Shown here piece by piece: positions 8,040-16,256 of a stretch of DNA of 64,000 bases. Position 1 is the stretch's first letter. Each line of letters starts with the position of its first letter. The DNA comes from Gaetbulibacter sp. S0825 (GTDB lineage Bacteria; Bacteroidota; Bacteroidia; Flavobacteriales; Flavobacteriaceae), in the NCBI RefSeq assembly GCF_011777505.1, contig NZ_JAATJT010000003.1, forward strand, positions 434,001 to 498,000, given 5' to 3'. The notes below the pieces were generated by a model. It was not told the DNA's origin and made no database searches. It saw nothing but the letters and a program-made list of their open reading frames with translations. The position numbers and the translations under genes are program-made.

Positions 8040-8960
8040 ATGACTAATAAAAAACTATATACTTATTTCTCAGAATATTTTCAAATAGCTCTAGGGATTT
8101 TTCTTGCTAGCATTGGTTTAAAGGCCTTTTTATTACCCAATGATTTTTTGGACGGAGGTGTTACAGGTACAGCTATTTTACTAAACTCGCAGTTTGAGAG
8201 TATTAATATTTCAACACTTTTAGTACTCATTAATATTCCGTTTTTAATTCTTGCTTACTTTACACTATCAAAGCGAATTTTAATCAAGTCCATTTTTAGT
8301 ATTATTGGGTTAGCCTTAGTAATACATTTTGTTGAATTTAATACTGTTACAGAAGACAAATTACTCATCTCAATATTTGGTGGCTTGTTTGTTGGTTCTG
8401 GTATAGGTTTAACAGTAAAGAATGGTGCGGTTTTGGATGGTTCGGAAATTCTAGGTGTATTTTTAAACGACCGCTTTGGGTTTAGTATTGGTCAAATTAT
8501 TTTATATTTTAATATTATATTATTTAGTATTACTGCATTGGTGCTTTCGGTTGAAATAGCTATGTACTCTATACTTACCTATATCGTTACTGCAAAAGTT
8601 ATTGACTTACTTATTGAAGGGTTTGAAGATTTTATTGGAGTCATGATTGTATCAAAACACCACAAGGAAATTAAGTTAGTCATCATTAATGAACTTGGTG
8701 CAGGAATGACCATTTATAAAGGTGAAAAAGGGTATGGGAGCAGTGGGGAAATGCTAAAATTTGATATTATACATTCGGTAATAAATAGAATTGATATTCG
8801 AAAAATGCATCGCGTTATAGACAAAGTAGATCCTGATGCGTTTTTAATAGAGTTTGATATTAACCATATAAAAGGCGGTGTTCTTCGTCGATATTTAGCA
8901 AAAAACAAAGGAAAACAGCTGCCTAAAGAAATACTGGATTATAATAAAAGTAAGCATTAA
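8040..8960 (+). CDS. YitT family membrane protein
   Basis: The 306-residue protein has five to six membrane segments up to about residue 210. It carries the YitT hallmarks LLPNDFLDGGVTGTAILL and NGAVLDGSEILGVFL, two repeats of the DUF161 unit, then a soluble DUF2179 domain (GMTIYKGEKGYGSSGEMLKF). The family is widespread in the inner membrane and its transport role is unproven. The start codon directly follows the stop of the upstream lipoprotein gene. Confidence 0.85.
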   Translation: MTNKKLYTYFSEYFQIALGIFLASIGLKAFLLPNDFLDGGVTGTAILLNSQFESINISTLLVLINIPFLILAYFTLSKRILIKSIFSIIGLALVIHFVEFNTVTEDKLLISIFGGLFVGSGIGLTVKNGAVLDGSEILGVFLNDRFGFSIGQIILYFNIILFSITALVLSVEIAMYSILTYIVTAKVIDLLIEGFEDFIGVMIVSKHHKEIKLVIINELGAGMTIYKGEKGYGSSGEMLKFDIIHSVINRIDIRKMHRVIDKVDPDAFLIEFDINHIKGGVLRRYLAKNKGKQLPKEILDYNKSKH

Positions 8961-9017
8961 TTGTAACACTTTTAATAAACTTTACACGTATAGATATCAA
9001 TCAAAAAAATCAATCAA

Positions 9018-9581
9018 ATGCAATTAAAACCAACCTTTATCCTTTTAGGACTGTCAATCTTGTTTACTAATTGTAAGCAACAAGATGAGGTACATGTAGA
9101 AGCTAGTGACAACCAAGTTCATGGTCGCTTAGAAATTTCAAATCACAATTCAGAAAAAGGTGAGTTATTTAATCTACTAAAAGAAAAAGACAGTTTAATG
9201 TTTGAGCTATCGTACAATCAACTTGACACAAGTATTCTTGAAGAATTAGCAACTGATGATATCGAGTTTTACCACGACCAAGGAGGTGCAACGTATACCA
9301 AAGAAGATTTTATAAATGGTATGAAAAGCTTAGGAAATTTGTCTTATAAAGCTAGAAGAGAATTAGTACAAGGAAGCATAGAAGTGTTTCCAATGCATAA
9401 AAACGGCGAGCTTTATGCTGCTATTTTAAAGGGTGAACATGCATTTTATGCTAAAGAACCTAATGAAAAGCCTGAATACTTAACTAGTACTGCAAAATAT
9501 TCTATACTATGGATTTTAGTTGATGGTGAATGGAAAATGAGTAGAATTTATAGCTACGATCATCAATCTCCAAGCAATTAA
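9018..9581 (+). CDS. DUF4440 / NTF2-like lipoprotein
   Basis: The 187-residue protein begins with a lipoprotein signal (SILFTNCKQ). The mature part contains LLKEKDSLMFELSYNQLD, a region FYHDQGGATYTKEDFI, and ends WILVDGEWKMSRIYSYDH. These match the SnoaL/DUF4440 branch of the NTF2-like fold. The role is unknown, with no obvious catalytic set. It stands alone between the YitT gene and a small membrane protein gene. Confidence 0.75.
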   Translation: MQLKPTFILLGLSILFTNCKQQDEVHVEASDNQVHGRLEISNHNSEKGELFNLLKEKDSLMFELSYNQLDTSILEELATDDIEFYHDQGGATYTKEDFINGMKSLGNLSYKARRELVQGSIEVFPMHKNGELYAAILKGEHAFYAKEPNEKPEYLTSTAKYSILWILVDGEWKMSRIYSYDHQSPSN

Positions 9582-9665
9582 TTAACCTATAATTACCACA
9601 ACACCAATTAGTTATTTATAATTAGTTATATTAGTAGGGCATATCACTAATTAATCCCTCGAAAA

Positions 9666-9998
9666 GTGTTATTTAAAATTATTCTTTGGTCTGCAAGAAT
9701 ACTAGGTGCCTTAGTCATTATATTTTTGTTATTTATGACTATTGGTGAATTATTTACCGATTCGAATACTACTGCTATAAGTAATTCAGACGTTATTGCT
9801 TTACTCTTATTTCCAGGTAGCACTATAATAGGCTTGCTATTGGCATTTAAATGGAAAGGTATTGGTGGTTTAATTACGGTTGGAGGAATGATTTTGCTCC
9901 ATATAATACGACCAGATTTAGCTTCAAGCGCTTTAATAAGTGCCTTTGCTATTCCTGGATTGCTGTATATTATTTATTCCGTTTGGTCAAAAAACTAG
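9666..9998 (+). CDS. Small membrane protein of unknown function
   Basis: The 110-residue protein starts at GTG 9666, since no ATG is available near the first helix. Hydrophobic segments lie at about 8-27, 45-60, 67-82 and 88-105, giving three or four membrane passes. I do not recognise a family. The stop codon lies in the palindrome CTAG (9995-9998), which also holds the stop of the convergent glycosylase-like gene. Confidence 0.6.
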   Translation: MLFKIILWSARILGALVIIFLLFMTIGELFTDSNTTAISNSDVIALLLFPGSTIIGLLLAFKWKGIGGLITVGGMILLHIIRPDLASSALISAFAIPGLLYIIYSVWSKN

Positions 9999-10675
9999 AG
10001 AAACTCTTTGTATTGCATTACTCTAAAGTCAAACGTATTAAACTTAGGATTCTTTGATTTTTGTTGCTTGTAAAAGGGTGTTCTACTTATTGAAATATTA
10101 GCAGCTCCAGAGCCTGAAGTTAATGATACTGTTTTGATTATTCTAAATGAGGTTTCAACTACGCTCGACTTGACAGGGAGTTTAAATTGATGAATTCTTG
10201 GAATAACATTAGAAACCATTTCTAGTTTCAAACCATATTCTTTAAGATGTTTTCTGAAAAAATATTCTGGTCCGTTTTTACTGTTTCCTCCAGTAAACAA
10301 CAAGGTGTTAATATTCGGATAATGCTTTAAATAACCAACAATATCTCTAAGTATAATATTTTTCATACCTAAATCGGATGCATCAATTTTTTCTCTTTCT
10401 GCACTTTCAACGATATCGCAAACGCCAATTTTATGTTGTATTAAAAATTGTTTCCGCTCGTTAATAGCTTCTTGTGAATTATCAAAACGTAATCCAAGAT
10501 TATGGATTTTATCTATAAACAACCACAACGAATTGTAATAACTACCATAACAAAAATCAACATCCTTCTCTAAAAGCTCACCTTTAGAAAATCGTGGTGG
10601 TGGTAAAGTACCCACTATTAATTTTGTTGTATCTTGTTGAATAAAAGTTTGATAAGGATGCTTATGAAAAAACAT
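9995..10675 (-). CDS. Uracil-DNA glycosylase family-like protein
   Basis: The 226-residue protein has the UDG-superfamily start LIVGTLPPPRFSKG followed by DVDFCYGSYYN. The central strand NTLLFTGGNSKNG and the late SLTSGSGAAN loop fit the substrate-clamp regions. It lacks iron-sulfur cysteines, which argues against the family 4/5 enzymes. It may excise deaminated bases, or it may be a divergent member without proven activity. It is transcribed away from the THX gene. Confidence 0.7.
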   Translation of the reverse strand: MFFHKHPYQTFIQQDTTKLIVGTLPPPRFSKGELLEKDVDFCYGSYYNSLWLFIDKIHNLGLRFDNSQEAINERKQFLIQHKIGVCDIVESAEREKIDASDLGMKNIILRDIVGYLKHYPNINTLLFTGGNSKNGPEYFFRKHLKEYGLKLEMVSNVIPRIHQFKLPVKSSVVETSFRIIKTVSLTSGSGAANISISRTPFYKQQKSKNPKFNTFDFRVMQYKEFL

Positions 10676-10737
10676 AGTATTTTGAATTCAATGCTAAAAA
10701 TAGTATTTTTAAATAACTAACCTTTAAATAGTTACTC

Positions 10738-10938
10738 ATGGGAAAAGGCGACAAAAAAACGAAACGTGGAAAAATAACAATGGGGAGCTATGGTGTTAGG
10801 CGTCCTCGAAAAAAGCAAAAAGCAATAACAAAAGCAGCACCTAAAGTAAAAAAGACAGCAGAAAAACCTAAAGCAGCAGCAAAACCAAAACCTGCAACCA
10901 AGAAAAAAGCAGCTCCAAAAAAGGCTGACAAAAAATAA
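10738..10938 (+). CDS. 30S ribosomal protein THX-like
   Basis: The 66-residue, very basic protein begins MGKGDKKTKRGKI, the THX signature, and continues with RRPRKKQK. The rest is a Lys/Ala/Pro-rich tail of histone-H1-like composition. THX binds the head of the 30S subunit in Thermus; Bacteroidota members are annotated by similarity. Here the C-terminal extension is longer than the Thermus peptide (about 26 residues), so nucleic-acid binding in general is also possible. Confidence 0.75.
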   Translation: MGKGDKKTKRGKITMGSYGVRRPRKKQKAITKAAPKVKKTAEKPKAAAKPKPATKKKAAPKKADKK

Positions 10939-10966
10939 GTGATAGAAACCTCGCTTTTTCTTAGAA

Positions 10967-11692
10967 TCAATTATACTCTACTAATAGCTTTTCAACTTCC
11001 ATTATTGTCAACCTATACTTTTTTCTGTTAGGCTTAGTCATATGTTTTGCTTCAGAACTAATATCAAGAAGAATTTCTTTAGCATTTGATGTTTTACCAC
11101 TTGCATTTAAAAACTTAGCTAAATGTAATCGTTCATTGTAGTTAGAATATCGTTGATTAATTTGCATTAACTCTTTTTCAGCTTCATCAAGTCTATCAAG
11201 ATGGTGAAGTGCAATGCCGTATAAAAATTGTAATCTAGAATTATTAAAATCTCTATGAGTTTTTACCTTGTCTGCAAAAGTTACAACCTCATCATGTTTC
11301 CCTAGCTTACTATAACAGTCAACTATTTGTTCAATAATATGGTAATCGTCACCATAATTATCTTCTAAAGCTATTTTATAATTGTTAAGCGCATTATTAT
11401 AGTCTGTAATTTCAAAATAAGCATCAGCTAGGTTAATTCTATTCTGGAAAGTATCAGCAAAATCTACTTGAGCCTTTAAATCATTTACCTTTTTTGTTGG
11501 ATTAATAATTGTAGTAATTTCATTTTGAAGAACTTCAACATCTCTCTTATTAAAAGCCTTGATAATTATATATGCTATACTGCCAAGAGCTGGAATAAAG
11601 AAAATCACAAAATACCAGAAAGTCTCATTTCTGTTTTTATAACAATGATAAATGCAAAAGGCTTGTAAAACTACTATAAGGTAATAAGGCAT
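10967..11692 (-). CDS. TPR-repeat membrane-anchored protein
   Basis: The 241-residue protein starts with two close membrane helices (about 2-14 and 25-45), a phospholipase-N-like anchor. Helical TPR units follow from about 75, for example INLADAYFEITDYNNALNNY and LYGIALHHLDRLDEAEKEL. It is likely a cytoplasmic scaffold tethered to the inner membrane. No partner is evident from the neighbours. Confidence 0.7.
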   Translation of the reverse strand: MPYYLIVVLQAFCIYHCYKNRNETFWYFVIFFIPALGSIAYIIIKAFNKRDVEVLQNEITTIINPTKKVNDLKAQVDFADTFQNRINLADAYFEITDYNNALNNYKIALEDNYGDDYHIIEQIVDCYSKLGKHDEVVTFADKVKTHRDFNNSRLQFLYGIALHHLDRLDEAEKELMQINQRYSNYNERLHLAKFLNASGKTSNAKEILLDISSEAKHMTKPNRKKYRLTIMEVEKLLVEYN

Positions 11693-11777
11693 TTAGTTAG
11701 GTAAAATTAAACAGACCTAAATTAGAGTTTTTTTTGAGAATAAAAATTATCTACTAAAAGAATTACCTCTTACAAAC

Positions 11778-12536
11778 TTATCTTATAAATACTAGATCGG
11801 AATCTGTAGACATGGATTCGCTAAAACCATAACCTTCATAATTAAAGCCTTTAATATCGTCAATGGTATTTGCGTTTGTATCAATAATATACCGCGTCAT
11901 GTAGCCTCTTGCTAATTTAGCGAAGGTCATAATGGTTTTGTACTCACCATTTTTAAGGTCTTTAAAATTAGCTGTAATTACGGGTACTTTTAATGCCTTA
12001 GCATCTATTGCTTTAAAATACTCATTGCTAGCAAGGTTAAGAAAAATCTCATTTTCTTGAAGCTCTTCATTCAAAGTTTTTGTGATTTTTTGCTTCCAAA
12101 ACTCATAGAGATTTTTGTTTTTACCTACTGGAAATTTTGTTCCCATTTCTAAACGATAAGGCTGAATTAAATCTAATGGTTTTAATAAACCATAAAGCCC
12201 AGAAATGATTCTAATAGTATCTTGAACTTTTTCCAGTTTATCTTTAGGGATTGTATAGGCATCTAACCCACGATACACATCGCCAGAAAACGCATACACT
12301 GCTTGTCTAGCATTATCTTGGGTAAATGGTAATTGCCATTCTTGATTACGCTCATAATTTAATTGCCCTAAATTATCTGAAATCTTCATAAGCTTAGACA
12401 AACTCCTTGCAGATTTCTTTTTAAGCAATTTATTTAAACGCTCAGCTTCTTTTAAAAAACAAGATTCTGTAGCTTTATTGGTTGGCAATTCACTTTCAAA
12501 ATTCAATGATTTTGCTGGAGAAAGAACTAGTTTCAT
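11778..12536 (-). CDS. yaaA: Peroxide stress protein YaaA
   Basis: The 252-residue protein begins MKLVLSPAKSLNFE, the invariant YaaA (DUF328) start. It continues with the family blocks VYAFSGDVYRGLDA, ISGLYGLLKPLDLIQPYRLEM and MTFAKLARGYMTRY. In Escherichia coli YaaA lowers free iron during peroxide stress and binds DNA. Length and motifs are complete. On the minus strand a TAAATTTG -7 box lies 20 bases upstream (12557-12564). Confidence 0.95.
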   Translation of the reverse strand: MKLVLSPAKSLNFESELPTNKATESCFLKEAERLNKLLKKKSARSLSKLMKISDNLGQLNYERNQEWQLPFTQDNARQAVYAFSGDVYRGLDAYTIPKDKLEKVQDTIRIISGLYGLLKPLDLIQPYRLEMGTKFPVGKNKNLYEFWKQKITKTLNEELQENEIFLNLASNEYFKAIDAKALKVPVITANFKDLKNGEYKTIMTFAKLARGYMTRYIIDTNANTIDDIKGFNYEGYGFSESMSTDSDLVFIR

Positions 12537-12556
12537 CGTGATTCATTTTTGTTTCT

Positions 12557-12564
12557 CAAATTTA
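12557..12564 (-). promoter_or_regulatory. Bacteroidota -7 box (TAAATTTG) upstream of yaaA
   Basis: The minus-strand octamer TAAATTTG fits TAnnTTTG exactly and ends 20 bases before the yaaA start. No convincing -33 element is visible. Confidence 0.4.
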
Positions 12565-12615
12565 AGAGTAACAGCAATGAAATGAAACTAATTTTAGAAG
12601 TAATTATATATAGAC

Positions 12616-13671
12616 TTATAAATTATCTTGATGCTTTGAGTAAGCTCGCCACTTTTTAATACATTGTTGCATATCTTCTGGTAATTCTGTGGTAAAACTC
12701 ATCCACTCGCCTGTTTTAGGATGCTTGAAACCAAGTGTTTTTGCATGAAGTGCTTGCCTTGGCAATACCTTAAAACAATTGTCTACAAACTGCTTGTATT
12801 TAGTAAAGGTTGTACCTTTTAATATTTTTTCACCTCCATAACGTTCGTCATTAAACAATGTGTGTCCAATATGCTTCATATGTACCCTAATTTGATGTGT
12901 ACGACCTGTTTCAAGCCTACAAGACACCAAAGTGACATATCCTAAACGCTCTAGCACTTTGTAATGTGTAACAGCTGGTTTTCCTTTATCTTCATCATCA
13001 TCAAGATAAACGGTATTCTGCAATCTGTTTTTTGGATGACGACCAATATTTCCTTCAATAGTACCTTCGTCCTCTTCAACATTTCCCCAAACCAAGGCTA
13101 TATATTCTCTTTTACTTGTCTTTGCTGCAAATTGATTTGACAAATGAGTCATAGCCTTCTCTGTTTTTGCTACGACTAAAAGTCCACTAGTATCTTTATC
13201 AATTCTATGTACCAAACCTGGTCTATCACTAGAATTATTTGGTAGATTATCAAAATGAAACGTGAGTGCATTAATTAATGTTCCTGAGTAATTTCCATGT
13301 CCAGGATGCACAACCATACCAGCAGGTTTGTTTACTACCAATAGATGTTCATCTTCATAAACAATATCGATTGGAATATCTTCAGGGACTAATAAATTTT
13401 CATGAGGAGGATGCTCAAAAAGGACTTTTATTTCATCTAAGGGTTTTACCTTATAATTTGATTTTACAGGAATTCCGTTAACGCGAATACTTCCACCCTT
13501 TGCTGCCGCTTGAACTTTATTTCTCGTAGCATTTTCTATAAAATTCATTAAGTATTTATCGATACGCAAAGGTTGTTGTCCTTTTTCAACCGTAAAAGAA
13601 TGATGCTCGTAAAGTTCAGGGTTTTCTTCTGGAAAATTATTGTCTTCCATCAAGGTATTATTGTTTTCCAT
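12616..13671 (-). CDS. RluA-family 23S rRNA pseudouridine synthase (RluD-like)
   Basis: The 351-residue protein has an N-terminal S4 RNA-binding domain (about 30-88, with RIDKYLMNFIENATR). The synthase domain contains NKPAGMVVHPG and the catalytic motif HRIDKDTSG at 155-163, with Asp158 as nucleophile, and later TGRTHQIRVHMKHIGH. The order and length fit RluD, which modifies helix 69 of 23S rRNA. The start overlaps the upstream PASTA gene by 14 bases. Confidence 0.92.
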   Translation of the reverse strand: MENNNTLMEDNNFPEENPELYEHHSFTVEKGQQPLRIDKYLMNFIENATRNKVQAAAKGGSIRVNGIPVKSNYKVKPLDEIKVLFEHPPHENLLVPEDIPIDIVYEDEHLLVVNKPAGMVVHPGHGNYSGTLINALTFHFDNLPNNSSDRPGLVHRIDKDTSGLLVVAKTEKAMTHLSNQFAAKTSKREYIALVWGNVEEDEGTIEGNIGRHPKNRLQNTVYLDDDEDKGKPAVTHYKVLERLGYVTLVSCRLETGRTHQIRVHMKHIGHTLFNDERYGGEKILKGTTFTKYKQFVDNCFKVLPRQALHAKTLGFKHPKTGEWMSFTTELPEDMQQCIKKWRAYSKHQDNL

Positions 13672-14209
13672 TCCCTAAAACTAAGTCTATTTTTGTAGTT
13701 TTTTCGAGCATAGTTCCAGGATTAATTTTCTCGCCTTTATATCTTACCTCAATAACTTGGTCTAAACCTATATCGTTTACACGTATTATCTCTCCAACTT
13801 CAAAACCCAAGGCTTCTAAAGTAGGTTTTGCTTGCCTAAATGTTCGTCTAATAATATTTGGAACACCTACTTTTTTGTATCCTGACGGATTTAAGGTTAG
13901 GTAAATTTTTCGATTTTCTTTTACTAAAGATCCCGCGGCAGGTTGTTGGTCAATTACCGAATATTTAGGGTAATTTGGATTATAATTAGCTGAATCTTGA
14001 ACAACCATCGTTAAGTCGTTGTCATCAATTTCAATTTGAACTACATTTAAAGTTTTCCCTTTTAGTTCTGGAACTTCAACAAAATCACCATGATTGGTTG
14101 AAAATTTTAAATACCTAAGCGTAAAAAAACCAATAATTATAAGCGCAACAATAGCTAATCCTAATTGCTTTAAAAACTCTTTACTGGTTACAAATTTAAT
14201 AATACTCAT
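13658..14209 (-). CDS. PASTA-domain membrane protein
   Basis: The 183-residue protein has a short cytoplasmic start, one membrane helix (about 13-32) and two PASTA units: DFVEVPELKGKTLNVVQIEI onwards, and VGVPNIIRRTFRQAKPTLEAL onwards. It has no kinase domain. PASTA domains bind muropeptides or penicillin-binding proteins. Divergent to it lies ddl, a peptidoglycan precursor gene, which supports a wall-related role. It is translationally coupled to the downstream pseudouridine synthase gene. Confidence 0.87.
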   Translation of the reverse strand: MSIIKFVTSKEFLKQLGLAIVALIIIGFFTLRYLKFSTNHGDFVEVPELKGKTLNVVQIEIDDNDLTMVVQDSANYNPNYPKYSVIDQQPAAGSLVKENRKIYLTLNPSGYKKVGVPNIIRRTFRQAKPTLEALGFEVGEIIRVNDIGLDQVIEVRYKGEKINPGTMLEKTTKIDLVLGNGKQ

Positions 14210-14228
14210 ACTGCTGAAAAATATTTAA

Positions 14229-14236
14229 CAAAACTA
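14229..14236 (-). promoter_or_regulatory. Bacteroidota -7 box (TAGTTTTG) upstream of the PASTA gene
   Basis: The minus-strand octamer TAGTTTTG matches TAnnTTTG and lies 19 bases before the start codon at 14209. In the same 179-base divergent gap the plus strand carries TTTG (14310-14313), 18 bases and TATTTTTA (14332-14339), a weaker candidate for ddl. Confidence 0.4.
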
Positions 14237-14388
14237 CACATTTTTATAGTTTTACGATTAATTGGGTAAACTTTAGTTTTAAGATATACGTATATTAAAA
14301 CAAAAAGGTTTTGCATTACATGAATAAATGATATTTTTACAAAACGGTCAAAATAGCTATTTTATTGAAACCTAAATACTTTTAATCA

Positions 14389-15363
14389 ATGAGAAAAAAT
14401 GTTGCGATTATTATGGGAGGTTATTCTAGCGAATATGAAATCTCATTAAAAAGTGGAAATGTTGTATATGAATCACTAGATGATACAAAATACAATACCT
14501 ATCGCATCCATATTTTCAAAAACAAGTGGGTTTATGTAGATGATAATGACAATGAATTTCCAATTGATAAACATGATTTTTCGGTTATAATACATAATCA
14601 AAAAACAAATTTTGATTGTGTATTCAATGCTATTCATGGTTCTCCAGGAGAAGATGGTTTTATGCAAGCGTATTTTGAACTATTGAATATTCCGCAAACA
14701 AGTTGTAATATGTATCAAGCAGCATTGACGTTTAATAAACGTGACTGCTTGAGCGTTTTAAAACCTTACGGAATCAAAACTGCAGAATCATATTATATAA
14801 ATTTAGGTGACAAGATTGATGAAGGTGCCATCATTAAGAAAGTGGGATTACCTTGTTTTGTAAAAGCTAACAAAGCAGGAAGCAGTTTTGGAATTACCAA
14901 AGTTTATAAAAAAGAGGATTTACAAAATGCTATTGATGTCGCTTTTGCTGAAGACGATGAAATTATTATTGAATCGTTTTTAGATGGTGTAGAAGTCTCG
15001 GTTGGAGTTATAAAATACAAAGGCGAAGTAAAAGTATTACCTATTACCGAAATAGTGAGTGACAATGATTTCTTTGATTATAAAGCTAAATATCTGGGTG
15101 AGTCACAAGAAATAACACCTGCAAGAATTAGTAATGATATGACTAAGAAGGTGCAGGCCGTTGCAAAACAAGTATATGAAATACTTAAAATGGATGGCTT
15201 CACAAGAAGTGAATACATTTTTAAAGATGACGAACCACACTTACTAGAAGTAAATACGGTTCCTGGGTTAACTAAAGAAAGCATCTTACCTCAACAGGCA
15301 GTAGCAGCTGGAATCTCTTTAGAGGAGTTATTTGGAAATGCAATTGAAGAAGCTATGAAATAA
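14389..15363 (+). CDS. ddl: D-alanine--D-alanine ligase
   Basis: The 324-residue protein is a complete ATP-grasp ligase. The N-terminal GGYSSEYEISLKSG binds D-Ala. The middle has FNAIHGSPGEDGFMQAYFE and CFVKANKAGSSFGITKV. The C-terminal part reads EPHLLEVNTVPGLTKESILP, with the magnesium-binding Glu and Asn and substrate loop residues. It makes the D-Ala-D-Ala dipeptide for peptidoglycan in the cytosol. coaD follows after 18 bases on the same strand. Confidence 0.96.
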   Translation: MRKNVAIIMGGYSSEYEISLKSGNVVYESLDDTKYNTYRIHIFKNKWVYVDDNDNEFPIDKHDFSVIIHNQKTNFDCVFNAIHGSPGEDGFMQAYFELLNIPQTSCNMYQAALTFNKRDCLSVLKPYGIKTAESYYINLGDKIDEGAIIKKVGLPCFVKANKAGSSFGITKVYKKEDLQNAIDVAFAEDDEIIIESFLDGVEVSVGVIKYKGEVKVLPITEIVSDNDFFDYKAKYLGESQEITPARISNDMTKKVQAVAKQVYEILKMDGFTRSEYIFKDDEPHLLEVNTVPGLTKESILPQQAVAAGISLEELFGNAIEEAMK

Positions 15364-15381
15364 AAAGTGTAAATTTAAATC

Positions 15382-15837
15382 ATGAAACAAGCTATATTTC
15401 CAGGATCTTTTGATCCAATTACTTTAGGTCACTATGATATTATTAAACGAGGTGTGACACTGTTTGATGAAATTATTGTAGCCATTGGTGTAAACTCTAA
15501 TAAAAAATATATGTTCTCTCTAGAAGAGCGTAAAAAGTTTATTGAAGATACTTTTGCTAATGAACCAAAAGTAAAAGTAGTTACCTATAAAGGCTTAACA
15601 GTAGATTTTTGTAAGGAAATAGGAGTAGAATTTATATTAAGAGGACTACGTAATCCTGCCGATTTTGAATTTGAAAAAGCCATTGCGCATACTAATAGAG
15701 ATTTAGCACCTATTGAGACTGTCTTTTTGTTGACATCGGCGCAAACATCTTACATAGCATCATCTATTGTAAGGGATGTTATTAGAAATAATGGTGATTA
15801 TACCAAGCTAGTTCCTAACAGTGTACGAGTAAAATAA
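15382..15837 (+). CDS. coaD: Phosphopantetheine adenylyltransferase
   Basis: The 151-residue protein has the nucleotidyltransferase start FPGSFDPITLGHYDIIKRG with the T-x-GH motif at 14-17. It also has LRNPADFEFE and the C-terminal SSIVRDVI. It catalyses the fourth step of CoA synthesis, converting 4'-phosphopantetheine to dephospho-CoA. Length and motifs are those of CoaD. It lies between ddl and a VOC gene with gaps of 18 and 2 bases. Confidence 0.97.
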   Translation: MKQAIFPGSFDPITLGHYDIIKRGVTLFDEIIVAIGVNSNKKYMFSLEERKKFIEDTFANEPKVKVVTYKGLTVDFCKEIGVEFILRGLRNPADFEFEKAIAHTNRDLAPIETVFLLTSAQTSYIASSIVRDVIRNNGDYTKLVPNSVRVK

Positions 15838-15839
15838 TC

Positions 15840-16256
15840 ATGAAACCTTTCAGTATCAATTTTTTAGATCATGTGGCTATTCGTGTTAAAGACATGAATG
15901 CATCAATTGATTGGTATAGTCATGTCTTAGGACTCAAAAAATATCAGCTGGAAGCATGGGGGGAATTCCCTGTATTTATGTTATCAGGAACATCTGGCCT
16001 TGCTATTTTTCCTGCTAATTTGGAGCATGATGAACTTAATCTAGAATCTCGCCATGTAAAAATAGACCATTTTGCATTTAATGTGTCAAATGAAGATTTT
16101 ATTAAAGCTCAAGAACATTTTAAGGCGTTAGGAGAAGTATATGATTTTCAAGATCATATTTATTTTCATTCTATTTACCTTAAAGATCCTGATAATCATA
16201 CAGTAGAACTTACAACTCTGGTTGTTGATGAGAAAGACTTCTACAAACATTTATAA
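15840..16256 (+). CDS. VOC family protein
   Basis: The 138-residue protein reads LDHVAIRVKDMNASIDWYSH at the start, with a metal-type His, then IDHFAFNV for the second module and HSIYLKDPDNHTVELTTL with the closing Glu. The His/His/Glu set fits a metal-dependent VOC enzyme. The substrate is unknown. It follows coaD by two bases and its stop shares the palindrome TTATAA with the convergent SulP gene. Confidence 0.85.
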   Translation: MKPFSINFLDHVAIRVKDMNASIDWYSHVLGLKKYQLEAWGEFPVFMLSGTSGLAIFPANLEHDELNLESRHVKIDHFAFNVSNEDFIKAQEHFKALGEVYDFQDHIYFHSIYLKDPDNHTVELTTLVVDEKDFYKHL